From contig NZ_LR813084.1 in assembly GCF_903815225.1 (NCBI RefSeq), positions 1,530,501-1,594,500 on the forward strand: a stretch of 64,000 bases of DNA, given 5' to 3'. Below, one piece after another: positions 52,470-62,921 of the stretch. How positions within the stretch are numbered: the stretch's first letter is position 1; the number at the start of each line of letters is the position of its first letter. The DNA comes from Delftia tsuruhatensis (GTDB lineage Bacteria > Pseudomonadota > Gammaproteobacteria > Burkholderiales > Burkholderiaceae_C). The position numbers and the translations under genes were made by a program. A model generated the notes under the pieces. It did not search any database. It was not told the DNA's origin and worked only from the letters and a program-made list of their open reading frames with translations.

Positions 52470-53363
52470 TCAGGCCTTGTGGGGGGGCGCGTTTCGCAGC
52501 CACTGCGGCGGGCGGAACACCAGCAGGTTGCCGCAGATCACCAGCAGCAGGCCCGAGACGGCCAGCGGGGTCCAGACATAGCCTTCGACCAGGGCCGAGA
52601 TGGCCAGGGCGACGATGGGAAACAGCACCGTGGCATAGGCGGCCTTCTCGGGGCCCATGCGTCCCACCAGGGTCAGGTAGGCCGTGAAGGCAATCACCGA
52701 CCCCGGAATGGCCAGGTAAAGCCACGACCCGACATAGGACCAGCTTGTGTCGAAGCGCCAGGGCAGGCCCGCCACCAGCGCATAGGCGGACAGCGCCAGC
52801 GTACCCGCCAGCATGCCCCAGGCATTGGTCTGGGCCGGTCGCCAGCCCATGGACTGCAGCGAGGCCGACAGCATGTTGCCGCAGGAAAAGCACAGCGTAC
52901 CCAGCACGGCCCAGCCCAGGCCCGGCAGGCTGGCATGCCGGCCTTCGCGCAGCTCGGGCCAGAACAGCACGGCCAGGCCCGCCAGGCCGAACACGCTGCC
53001 AGCCAGCACATGGGGCGCCAGCCTGCGTCCGTGCAGGATGCGCGCCAGCAGCGCGTTCCAGAGGTTGGCGCTGGAGAAGACCACGGCGGCCAGTCCGCTG
53101 GCCAGCGTCTCGCTGGCATGCATGAAGCATACGAAGTTGACGCTGAACAGGCACAGGCCCTGGGCCAGCACGCGCGGCAGCGCCGGGCCGCGCGGAACGC
53201 GCAGCTGCCTGGACCAGGCCAGCCAGGTGAACATCAGCACGGCGGCCAGGGCGAATCGATAGGCAATGGACAGCTCCACGGGCACGGAGCCCAGCTGCAT
53301 CTTCAAGGCGATCCAGGTTGAGCCCCAGATCAGCACGACCAGGCAATAAAGGGTGGCAGTCAT
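52470..53363 (-). CDS. EamA/DMT-superfamily transporter
   Basis: The 297-residue inner-membrane protein has ten predicted helices and two EamA repeats. The first starts LYCLVVLIWGSTWIALKMQLG, and the second includes GSVIAFTAYLTLVGRMGPEKAAYATVLFPIVALAISALVEG-type sequence. Such proteins export amino acids or other metabolites; the substrate is unknown. The start ATG at 53363 gives the first helix at residue 3. It is divergent from an AraC regulator by 104 bases, which may control it. Confidence 0.88.
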   Translation of the reverse strand: MTATLYCLVVLIWGSTWIALKMQLGSVPVELSIAYRFALAAVLMFTWLAWSRQLRVPRGPALPRVLAQGLCLFSVNFVCFMHASETLASGLAAVVFSSANLWNALLARILHGRRLAPHVLAGSVFGLAGLAVLFWPELREGRHASLPGLGWAVLGTLCFSCGNMLSASLQSMGWRPAQTNAWGMLAGTLALSAYALVAGLPWRFDTSWSYVGSWLYLAIPGSVIAFTAYLTLVGRMGPEKAAYATVLFPIVALAISALVEGYVWTPLAVSGLLLVICGNLLVFRPPQWLRNAPPHKA

Positions 53364-53467
53364 GGCGGCTGATGATGGCGCCACCGGCCCGGGAGCCATG
53401 GCAGATTCCTGCGGTTTGGTGGCATGGCCATCCACTGCCAGCCCGCCGTGGCCCCACAATCGCAGCC

Positions 53468-54382
53468 ATGACGCCCACGCCGCTGCCCGAGCTGCCCCCC
53501 AGTCACCTTTGCCAGGTGCTGTCCCGCTCCAAGGCCTGCCTGCAGCGGCGCGCGCGCCTGAGCGAAGGCGTGGAGCTGGCCGTCTGGGCCAATGGGGACG
53601 ACGAGGTGCGCTACTGCCAGCCCGGCCACCACACGCTGTCGGTCTATCTGGCCGGGGGTGAAGGGTCGCAGCTGAAGGAGCGGCCCGAGGCCATGGGTGC
53701 GCCGGGGCGCATCTGCATCTTCCCGCCTGAGGGCGAGTCCCACTGGCTGGTGCGCGCGCCGGTACAGTTCCTGCACCTTTACGTCTCCGATCTGGCCTGG
53801 GCCGGGCGCGTGGTCCGCATGCTCGACGCCGAGCCGCGCTCACGCACGCTGCGTCCGCAGATCTATGGCGATGACCTGGCCTTCAACGCCGGTGCCCGCT
53901 CATTGATGCGGCTGGACTGGCAGGACCCGCAGCAGCTGCTGCAGGCCGATACCATCGGGCAGCAATTGATCGACAGGCTGGTGCAGCAGTCGGCCACGCC
54001 GCGCCAGTTGCAGGCATTGCAGCGACCGCTGGGCGGGTTGTCGCAGGCCGCGCGGCGCAAGGTGCTGGACCATGTCCAGGAGCATCTGCATGACAGCAAG
54101 GCGCTGACCCTGGTGGCCCTGGCCCAGGTGGCCTGCCTGTCTGAATTCCACTTCGCGCGCATGTTCCGCCAGAGCATGGGCTGCACCGTGCACGAATGGG
54201 TGCTGCAGCAGCGCCTGGCGCGGGCCCGCCAGGCACTGCGGGCGCGCCAGGCGCCGCCGCTGGCCGACCTGGCCCTGGACTGCGGTTTTTCCAGCGCAAG
54301 CCATCTCGTGCGCAGCTTTCGCACGCATTTGGGTGTTACGCCTACGCAGTTCTCGCTCTTTCAGCGCAATGCTTGGCGCTGA
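53468..54382 (+). CDS. AraC-family transcriptional regulator
   Basis: The 304-residue protein has a divergent N-terminal effector domain (about 20-180) and a C-terminal double helix-turn-helix (about 200-300) with LTLVALAQVACLSEFHFARMFRQSMGCTVHEWV and LADLALDCGFSSASHLVRSFRTHLGVTPTQF, the AraC signature. Divergent from the EamA transporter, its likely target. Effector unknown. The ATG at 53468 is preferred to an in-frame ATG inside the transporter. Confidence 0.9.
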   Translation: MTPTPLPELPPSHLCQVLSRSKACLQRRARLSEGVELAVWANGDDEVRYCQPGHHTLSVYLAGGEGSQLKERPEAMGAPGRICIFPPEGESHWLVRAPVQFLHLYVSDLAWAGRVVRMLDAEPRSRTLRPQIYGDDLAFNAGARSLMRLDWQDPQQLLQADTIGQQLIDRLVQQSATPRQLQALQRPLGGLSQAARRKVLDHVQEHLHDSKALTLVALAQVACLSEFHFARMFRQSMGCTVHEWVLQQRLARARQALRARQAPPLADLALDCGFSSASHLVRSFRTHLGVTPTQFSLFQRNAWR

Positions 54383-54465
54383 TCGGGAAACGGGCAGGGC
54401 AACCGGCTGGGCGCGACAGCGGGCTTGATCTGGCGCAAGCCGGCGCCCGTGTGGGCGCTGCACAC

Positions 54466-54495
54466 CTTGAAATTTCCCCCGCAGGTATCAGATAA
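54466..54495 (+). promoter_or_regulatory. Sigma-32 type heat-shock promoter before clpB
   Basis: CTTGAAA (54466-54472) followed after 15 bases by TCAGATAA (54488-54495). The -35 is identical to that before grpE and the -10 has the same TCnnAT pattern. Its position 38 bases before the clpB ATG fits a stress promoter. Confidence 0.6.
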
Positions 54496-54532
54496 ATCGC
54501 AGTGACCCTGTTTCAGGAGCAAAAGAAACACC

Positions 54533-57145
<2,613 letters not shown>

Positions 57146-57175
57146 CGCACCGGACCTGCCAGGAAAGGCTTTGCT

Positions 57176-57523
57176 TTGAACGATTTCGTCGCCACCTTGA
57201 CCCGCTGGGCCGTGCGCATCCTGCTGATGCTCGTGGGTCTGGTCTTCTTTGTCAGCCTGCTCACGGCGGCCGCGCTGCTGGCCCTGGTATGGGGCGTGCG
57301 CGCGCTGTGGGCCAGGTTCACGGGCCGGCCCGTGACGCCCTGGTCCATGCGCATGAGCCCGCGAGCGGGCTGGCAGACCGTCTACCGCTCGGGTTCGGAA
57401 TGGATGGCGCAGCGGCCTCAACGTGCCTATGGCGCCGCCGAGGCCGGAGGCCGCCGTGCCGGCGTGCTGCCTGGCGCGGGTGAGGTGACCGACGTTCAGC
57501 CCCGTGAAGTGCGCGAGCCCTGA
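57176..57523 (+). CDS. Small membrane protein of unknown function
   Basis: A 115-residue protein with two close hydrophobic segments (about 13-35 and 30-45: ILLMLVGLVFFVSLLTAAALLALVWGVRALW) followed by a polar tail. It starts with TTG, seven bases after an AGGAAAGG ribosome site. I do not recognise the family. It follows clpB by 30 bases and may be cotranscribed with it; a terminator lies about 80 bases downstream. Confidence 0.6.
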   Translation: MNDFVATLTRWAVRILLMLVGLVFFVSLLTAAALLALVWGVRALWARFTGRPVTPWSMRMSPRAGWQTVYRSGSEWMAQRPQRAYGAAEAGGRRAGVLPGAGEVTDVQPREVREP

Positions 57524-57605
57524 AGCGTCTTGCTTCAGCCTTTACGCGGCCTGCGCATCTTCGGTGTCGGGCTGTGCCTGCAGGCCCGTATAGTCTGTAA
57601 CCCCC

Positions 57606-57634
57606 GGGAGCCCGTGCAAGGCTCCCTTTTTTTT
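57606..57634 (+). terminator. Rho-independent terminator after clpB and the small membrane protein gene
   Basis: GGGAGCC / GGCTCCC stem of seven pairs, loop of seven, then eight T. One of the strongest in the window. Confidence 0.92.
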
Positions 57635-57693
57635 CCTGCCGCCGTGTTCCGGCCGGACTGCGGCGCAGGCAAGCGTTTCTTATCATCGAGCCT

Positions 57694-59130
57694 ATGACCC
57701 CGCTGGATCTCCACCGCGTCTTCGACCTTCAGTACCAGGCCAGTCGGGCGCAGGTGGACGTGCCGCTGCTGGTGCGGCGCGAGCGCCTGCTGCGCATGCA
57801 AAAACTGCTGGAAGAACATGGTCCCGTGCTGGCCGCGGCGGTGCAGGCTGACTTCGGCATGCGTTCGCCGCGGCTGACCGAGATGGTGGAGCTGTTCGTG
57901 CTGCGCAACCTGCTCAAGCACACGCTGCGCCACCTGGCGCGCTGGTCGGGACGCCAGAGGGTGCGCACGCCCCTGATGCTGCTGCCCGGACGAGGCTGGA
58001 TCGAGCGCCAGCCCCTGGGCGTGGTCGGCGTGATCTCCCCCTGGAACTACCCGGTGCAGCTGGCCCTGGGCCCGGCCATCACGGCCCTGGCCGCCGGCAA
58101 CCGCGTCATGCTCAAGCCCAGCGAACTCACGCCGCACACCTCGGCACAGATGGCGGCCCTGGTGGGGCAGTTCTTCGCGCCCGAGGAGTTCGCCGTCATC
58201 GAGGGCGACGTCAGCGTGGCCACGCAATTCTCCGGGCTGCATTTCGACCACCTGCTGTTCACCGGCTCGACGGCCGTGGGACGGCGCGTGGCCCAGGCCG
58301 CGGCGGCCCATCTGACGCCGACCACGCTGGAGCTGGGCGGCAAGTCGCCCTGCATCCTCTCCAGCGACTGCGACCTGGAGGAAGCAGCGCTGAAGATCGC
58401 GCATGGCAAGCTCGTCAACGCGGGGCAGACCTGCATCGCGCCCGACTATGTGCTGCTGCCGCGCGGCCAGGAGGCACAGTTCACCGAGGCCTTTCGCGCC
58501 GCCGCACGCCGCCTGTTCCCGCGCTTTGCCGGCAATCCCGACTACGCGGCCATCCTGACCAAGCGCCACCTGGCGCGCCTGCGCCAGATGCTGCGCCAGG
58601 CCCAGGGCATGGGCGCCCATGTCGAGTGGATGGAAGATGGCGGCACGGGACTGGATGGCGCAGAGGCCGGCTGGGGCGATGCCGTGGAGCGGCAGATGGC
58701 GCCTGCGCTGGTCTTCAATGCCACCAGCCAGATGCAGCTCATGCAGGAGGAGATCTTCGGGCCCATCCTGCCTGTGATCAGCTATGACCGGCTGGATGAC
58801 GTGGTCGCCGCCATCAACGCCGGGCCCAGGCCGCTGGCCCTGTACTGGTTCGGACGGGACGAGAAGCTGCGTGATGCCGTGCTGTCGCGCACCATCAGCG
58901 GCGGGGTGACGGTCAACGACACCTTGCTGCATTTCGCCCACGAGAACCTTCCGTTCGGAGGCGTGGGCGACAGCGGCTGGGGGGCCTACCATTCGGAGCA
59001 GGGGTTTGCGCGGCTGAGCCACCAGAAGGCGGTGTTCGTGCAGTCGCGCTGGTCGGGCGCCTCGATGCTGTACCCGCCCTATGGGCCGAAGTTCGACCGC
59101 ATCATGGCGCTGATGCGCCGCTGGCTGTGA
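57694..59130 (+). CDS. calB: Coniferyl-aldehyde-type dehydrogenase
   Basis: An NAD(P)-dependent aldehyde dehydrogenase of 478 residues. It has the nucleophile Cys247 (VNAGQTCIAPDYV) and general-base Glu213 (TLELGGKSP), plus GSTAVGRR for the cofactor. The sequence pattern (HLARWSGRQRVRTPL, WIERQPLGVVGVISPWNYP) is that of the coniferyl-aldehyde dehydrogenase branch, which turns coniferyl aldehyde to ferulate. The substrate is inferred; fatty or other aromatic aldehydes are also possible. No lignin-degradation genes are adjacent. Confidence 0.8.
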   Translation: MTPLDLHRVFDLQYQASRAQVDVPLLVRRERLLRMQKLLEEHGPVLAAAVQADFGMRSPRLTEMVELFVLRNLLKHTLRHLARWSGRQRVRTPLMLLPGRGWIERQPLGVVGVISPWNYPVQLALGPAITALAAGNRVMLKPSELTPHTSAQMAALVGQFFAPEEFAVIEGDVSVATQFSGLHFDHLLFTGSTAVGRRVAQAAAAHLTPTTLELGGKSPCILSSDCDLEEAALKIAHGKLVNAGQTCIAPDYVLLPRGQEAQFTEAFRAAARRLFPRFAGNPDYAAILTKRHLARLRQMLRQAQGMGAHVEWMEDGGTGLDGAEAGWGDAVERQMAPALVFNATSQMQLMQEEIFGPILPVISYDRLDDVVAAINAGPRPLALYWFGRDEKLRDAVLSRTISGGVTVNDTLLHFAHENLPFGGVGDSGWGAYHSEQGFARLSHQKAVFVQSRWSGASMLYPPYGPKFDRIMALMRRWL

Positions 59131-59231
59131 AGCCCGGCAAGGCAGGATGGCAGGCTGTTCGCTCAGTCCTGCCTGCATCGCCATGAATTGTCAACTGATT
59201 CTTTGCCAGGCCTTGTGTCACATGCATCAGT

Positions 59232-59373
59232 TGCTCTTTTTTGAAGAGCATCTAGCACATCCGATAGCCAAGGGCAAGAAAACGAGCACAGCCGTACTTG
59301 CGTGCATGGCTAAGGCCTGCAGTGCACGCAAAAAGCGCGATTCCGGTGAAAATCACGCCCTTCTATTTTCACC
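59232..59373. repeat. Three successive inverted repeats between the aldehyde dehydrogenase and GNAT genes
   Basis: TGCTCTT/AAGAGCA (59232-59250, loop 5), TGCGTGCA/TGCACGCA (59299-59340, loop 26) and GGTGAAAAT/ATTTTCACC (59345-59373, loop 11) lie in a 264-base gap of lower GC. The last ends 21 bases before the GNAT start and could be an operator or a 5' UTR structure; the first could close the dehydrogenase transcript. Confidence 0.45.
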
Positions 59374-59394
59374 TGTTTTCGTTTCGGTTTTTCC

Positions 59395-59916
59395 ATGTCT
59401 AGTATCCAGGTTCGTCCAGCCACTCTCCGCGATGCAAAAGCGATTGCCCAGATCCATACTGCTTCCGCCATGGAGGCTTATCGAGGACTGGTCCCTGACG
59501 ACCAGCTCAAAAGCATGTCGTCGGTAGAAAAGCGCCAGGCCTACTGGCGCGAGGCCATCGAATACTGCGAGCCCCAGGTGCAGGTGGCCATCGATGGCGA
59601 CAAGATCGTGGGCTTTGTCGGTTTCGACCGCTCGCGTGACGAGAAGTCGCGCCAGACCACTGGCGAAATCTGGGCCATCTATGCCGCCCCTTCGCACTGG
59701 AACCAGGGCGTGGGCGTGGCCCTGTGGGACGCTGCGCGCGACGGTCTGCTGGAAGAAGGCTGCACCAATGTCACCTCGTGGGTGCCGCTGCGCAACGAGC
59801 GCGCACTGCGTTTCCATGAGCTCGCCGGCTTCAAGCGCGAGATGTCCACGGCCAAGACCGCCCAGATCGGCGGCCTCAAGATCGAAGAAGTGCGCCTCAA
59901 GCGCGCACTGAACTGA
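59395..59916 (+). CDS. GNAT-family N-acetyltransferase
   Basis: A 173-residue protein with the GNAT fold: IQVRPATLRDAKAIAQIH at the N terminus, the central strand GEIWAIYAAPSHWNQGVGVALWDAA, which contains the acetyl-CoA pyrophosphate loop (QGVGVAL), and NERALRFHELAGFKRE in motif B. The acceptor substrate is unknown. It is alone behind a leader with three inverted repeats. The ATG at 59395 gives the standard start. Confidence 0.85.
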   Translation: MSSIQVRPATLRDAKAIAQIHTASAMEAYRGLVPDDQLKSMSSVEKRQAYWREAIEYCEPQVQVAIDGDKIVGFVGFDRSRDEKSRQTTGEIWAIYAAPSHWNQGVGVALWDAARDGLLEEGCTNVTSWVPLRNERALRFHELAGFKREMSTAKTAQIGGLKIEEVRLKRALN

Positions 59917-59962
59917 TCTGGCCAGCGCGTCCATCCGCCCATCATCCACGGAGCAGCAGGCC

Positions 59963-61174
59963 ATGTCTTCTTCCCGGAACTGGTCCCTGCTGCAGTGGCA
60001 GGAACAAGATGCCACGCACGCCGCGCTGTGGCGAATGGACAGCACCATGGCCGCGCCGCGCCGCATTGTCATCGCCGATGACAGCCTGCCTGCGGACCGT
60101 GCCTACCGGCTGGCCTGCGAGGGACAGGCCATGCTGTGGCGTGGCGATTTCCAGAACGCGCGCCAGCTGCTGCAGGCCCTGGGCCGGCGCCTGGACAAGG
60201 CGCCTGGCGCATCCTCGGCCAAGGCCCGCCATCGGCGCGCCGACGCGGATGACGGCAAGGCCGCGTTTCCCCATGCCTTTCACCTGCACCGCCAGGCGCA
60301 GGCACAGCGTGCCCGCATTCTGTCCAGCCTGCTGATCGAACTCGACGCCGGTTGGCGTTGTGCCTTGCGGCGGGCGCCCGACTGGAGCCTGGCCTGCGGT
60401 GAGGCCTGGGGCGACGTACCCCAGGACGAGGCGGCGGCCAGCGTGCTCGTTCCCTTGCGCGAACTGCTGGGTGCCCTGGGCGCCCATGAATGGCGCAAGA
60501 AGGGCGTGGCGCTGGCCGTGCCGGGCCTGCCGCCATTGAGCATCCACCCGCACTACGGCGTGTTTTCCCCGGTGCGTGGCGAGTACCTGGACCTGGTGGC
60601 GCAGGCACCGCTGCCCGCGGCGGTACGGCAGGCCCAGGCGCCCGTCTGGGATATCGGCGTGGGCACGGGCGTGCTGTCCGCCATCTTGCTGCACCGTGGC
60701 GTGCAACAGGTGGTGGCGACCGATCTGAGTGACCGGGCGCTGGCCTGCGCGCAGGACAATCTGCAGCGGCTGGGCCTGGCCCGGCGCGTGGATCTGCGCC
60801 ATGCCGACCTGTTCCCCGAAGGCCGGGCCGCCCTGGTGGTCTGCAATCCCCCGTGGCTGCCGGGCAAGGCCAGTTCCCTGCTGGAGCAGGCCGTCTACGA
60901 CGAAGGCAGCCGCATGCTGCGCGGCTTTGTCCAGGGCCTTGCCAGCCATCTGCAGCCGGAGGGCGAAGGCTGGCTGATCCTGTCGGACCTGGCAGAGCAC
61001 CTGAAGCTGCGCTCGCGCGACGAACTGCTGGGGTGGATCGAGGCGGCGGGCCTGAAGGTCCTGGGCCGGCAAGACATTCGTCCGCGCCATGGCAAGGCCA
61101 TGGATGCCGCCGATCCGCTGCATGCAGCGCGAGCGGCGGAGCTGACCTCGCTGTGGAGGCTGGCGGCGGCCTGA
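59963..61174 (+). CDS. Class I SAM-dependent methyltransferase, N6/N5-glutamine or RNA type
   Basis: The 403-residue protein has an N-terminal extension of about 200 residues and a C-terminal Rossmann methyltransferase domain: motif I VWDIGVGTGVLSAILLHRG near residue 230 and NPPWLPGK near 293. The NPPW motif is of the amino-methylating type used on adenine, guanine or glutamine amide groups. The substrate is unknown. It is followed by an unknown protein gene on the opposite strand, one base away from its stop. Confidence 0.75.
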   Translation: MSSSRNWSLLQWQEQDATHAALWRMDSTMAAPRRIVIADDSLPADRAYRLACEGQAMLWRGDFQNARQLLQALGRRLDKAPGASSAKARHRRADADDGKAAFPHAFHLHRQAQAQRARILSSLLIELDAGWRCALRRAPDWSLACGEAWGDVPQDEAAASVLVPLRELLGALGAHEWRKKGVALAVPGLPPLSIHPHYGVFSPVRGEYLDLVAQAPLPAAVRQAQAPVWDIGVGTGVLSAILLHRGVQQVVATDLSDRALACAQDNLQRLGLARRVDLRHADLFPEGRAALVVCNPPWLPGKASSLLEQAVYDEGSRMLRGFVQGLASHLQPEGEGWLILSDLAEHLKLRSRDELLGWIEAAGLKVLGRQDIRPRHGKAMDAADPLHAARAAELTSLWRLAAA

Positions 61175-61175
61175 G

Positions 61176-61712
61176 TCAGGCGCTGGATGCGGTCTCGTGC
61201 GGCAGCAGGTGCCGCAGCCGCTCGCGCAGAGCCTCGGCGCGTTCGCTGCCCGCATGCTCATGCACGGTCAGCAGCAATCGCTGAGCGGCGTCCTGGAGCG
61301 CGGGCAGGTCACGCGCCTCGCGCAGCAGATGGCGCAGCGCCTGGGCCTTGTCCTCGTGGCGGTTGGCGAACAGGCGCTCGCACATGTCGAACAGGTACAT
61401 GCGCGTGCCGGCAAGATTCAACGGGGTGGTGGTCGATGGAGCAGTGGACTCCACAGGTCCTGGATCCATGGATGCGGCGGGTGCCATGGCCGGGGGCTCG
61501 GGGGCTGCCGATGGAGCAGCGTCCGCCACGCGCTGGAGGTAGCCTGCGGCGATCAACCGCCGGACCAGTTCCCCGGCTTGCGCACCCAGGACTTGCTGCA
61601 ATTGCGCGTCGGTTCGGCCATCGGCCATCAGCAGCACGGAGCGCTCGCGCAGCGGCAGGCTGCGGCGGCCGGGCTGCAGCTCTTCAAGGGCCTTTGCGGT
61701 TTTTTGCAGCAT
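61176..61712 (-). CDS. Unknown soluble protein
   Basis: A 178-residue protein with two helical parts separated by an Ala/Pro/Thr-rich linker (about 70-100): LRERSVLLMADGRTDAQLQQVLG and AQALRHLLREARDLPALQDAAQRLL. No family recognised. It is tail-to-tail with the methyltransferase gene. The ATG at 61712 is one of several possible starts; the longer frame upstream overlaps the region before dusC. Confidence 0.55.
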   Translation of the reverse strand: MLQKTAKALEELQPGRRSLPLRERSVLLMADGRTDAQLQQVLGAQAGELVRRLIAAGYLQRVADAAPSAAPEPPAMAPAASMDPGPVESTAPSTTTPLNLAGTRMYLFDMCERLFANRHEDKAQALRHLLREARDLPALQDAAQRLLLTVHEHAGSERAEALRERLRHLLPHETASSA

Positions 61713-61937
61713 GGGCAGCAGGGGGAGTCCGACAAACCCCGATTGCACGTTACATGAATGACCGTGGCATGACGAAGCCATGACAACTCGCCCTGCGCAA
61801 GGTCTTGCCGCAAGGGCACAATCGCCTGCCGCAGCATGGCGGGCCGTGGTTCCTGGTGGTGCAGGCCGTCTGCTTCCCATGAGCGCAAGGTTTGATCTGT
61901 AACAAAGGACGGGATCCCGGACTCCGGGACAAAGGTG

Positions 61938-62906
61938 ATGAGACTGTTGCTGGCGCCCATGGAGGGCTTGCTCGATTTTGTGTTGCGCGATGTGCTCACG
62001 CGTGTCGGAGGCGCTGATCGCTGTGTCTCGGAGTTCATCCGCGTCACCGGAACGCTGCTGCCGGACAAGGTGTTCCTGCGCACCATGCCGGAGTTGCGCA
62101 ATGGCAGCCGCACGCTGGCAGGCGTGCCGGTGCGCGCCCAGCTGCTGGGCTCGGACCCGGACAGCATGGCCGCCAACGCAGCCAATCTGGCGCGCCTGGG
62201 GCCGGAAGGCATCGACCTGAATTTCGGCTGCCCTGCCAAGGTGGTCAACCGCCATGGAGGCGGGGCCGCGCTGCTGCAGGACCCGCAGCAGATCGCCCGC
62301 GTCGTGGCGGCCGTGCGTGCCGCCGTTCCGCCAGCGATGCCCGTGTCGGCCAAGATGCGGTTGGGCTTCAACGACACCGCGTTGATGACCGAATGCGCCC
62401 AGGCCATGCAGGCGGGCGGTGCCTGCGAGATCGTCGTGCACGCGCGCACCAAGCTCGATGGCTACCGCCCTCCGGCCTACTGGGACATGATTCCGCGCAT
62501 CCGGGAATCCGTCTCCGTTCCCGTGGTCGCCAATGGGGAGATATGGACGGTGGACGATGCCCTGCGTTGCCGCGAGCAATCGGGCTGCGGCGACCTGATG
62601 CTGGGGCGGGGCATCGTCGCCGACCCGGGCCTGGCGCTGGCCATCCGTGCGGCGGTGCAGGGGCGCGCGGTCCAGGCGGCGCCTGTGTGCTGGAGCGACC
62701 TCGTGCCCCAGGTGCAGCGTTTCTGGGACATGGTCTGCGAGGATCTGGAGCCGCGCCAGCGTGCAGGCCGCCTCAAGCAGTGGCTGAACCTGCTGCGCAG
62801 GCGATTTCCCGAAGCCGAACAGGCCTACCAGGACGTGCGCACCCAGACCGATCAGCGCGAGATCACGCTCTGGGTCCAGTCCCTGGTACGGCGGCAGCAG
62901 GACTGA
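61938..62906 (+). CDS. dusC: tRNA-dihydrouridine(16) synthase DusC
   Basis: An FMN enzyme that reduces uridine 16 in the tRNA D-loop. The 322-residue protein starts MRLLLAPMEGLLDFVLRDVL, has the catalytic Cys98 in LNFGCPAKVVN, GGGAALLQDP next, VVHARTKLDGY and NGEIWTVDDA, a close match to E. coli DusC in order and spacing. A GTG one codon upstream is an alternative start. The following gene is on the opposite strand. Confidence 0.93.
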   Translation: MRLLLAPMEGLLDFVLRDVLTRVGGADRCVSEFIRVTGTLLPDKVFLRTMPELRNGSRTLAGVPVRAQLLGSDPDSMAANAANLARLGPEGIDLNFGCPAKVVNRHGGGAALLQDPQQIARVVAAVRAAVPPAMPVSAKMRLGFNDTALMTECAQAMQAGGACEIVVHARTKLDGYRPPAYWDMIPRIRESVSVPVVANGEIWTVDDALRCREQSGCGDLMLGRGIVADPGLALAIRAAVQGRAVQAAPVCWSDLVPQVQRFWDMVCEDLEPRQRAGRLKQWLNLLRRRFPEAEQAYQDVRTQTDQREITLWVQSLVRRQQD

Positions 62907-62921
62907 GGCGAGCAGGCGCCT

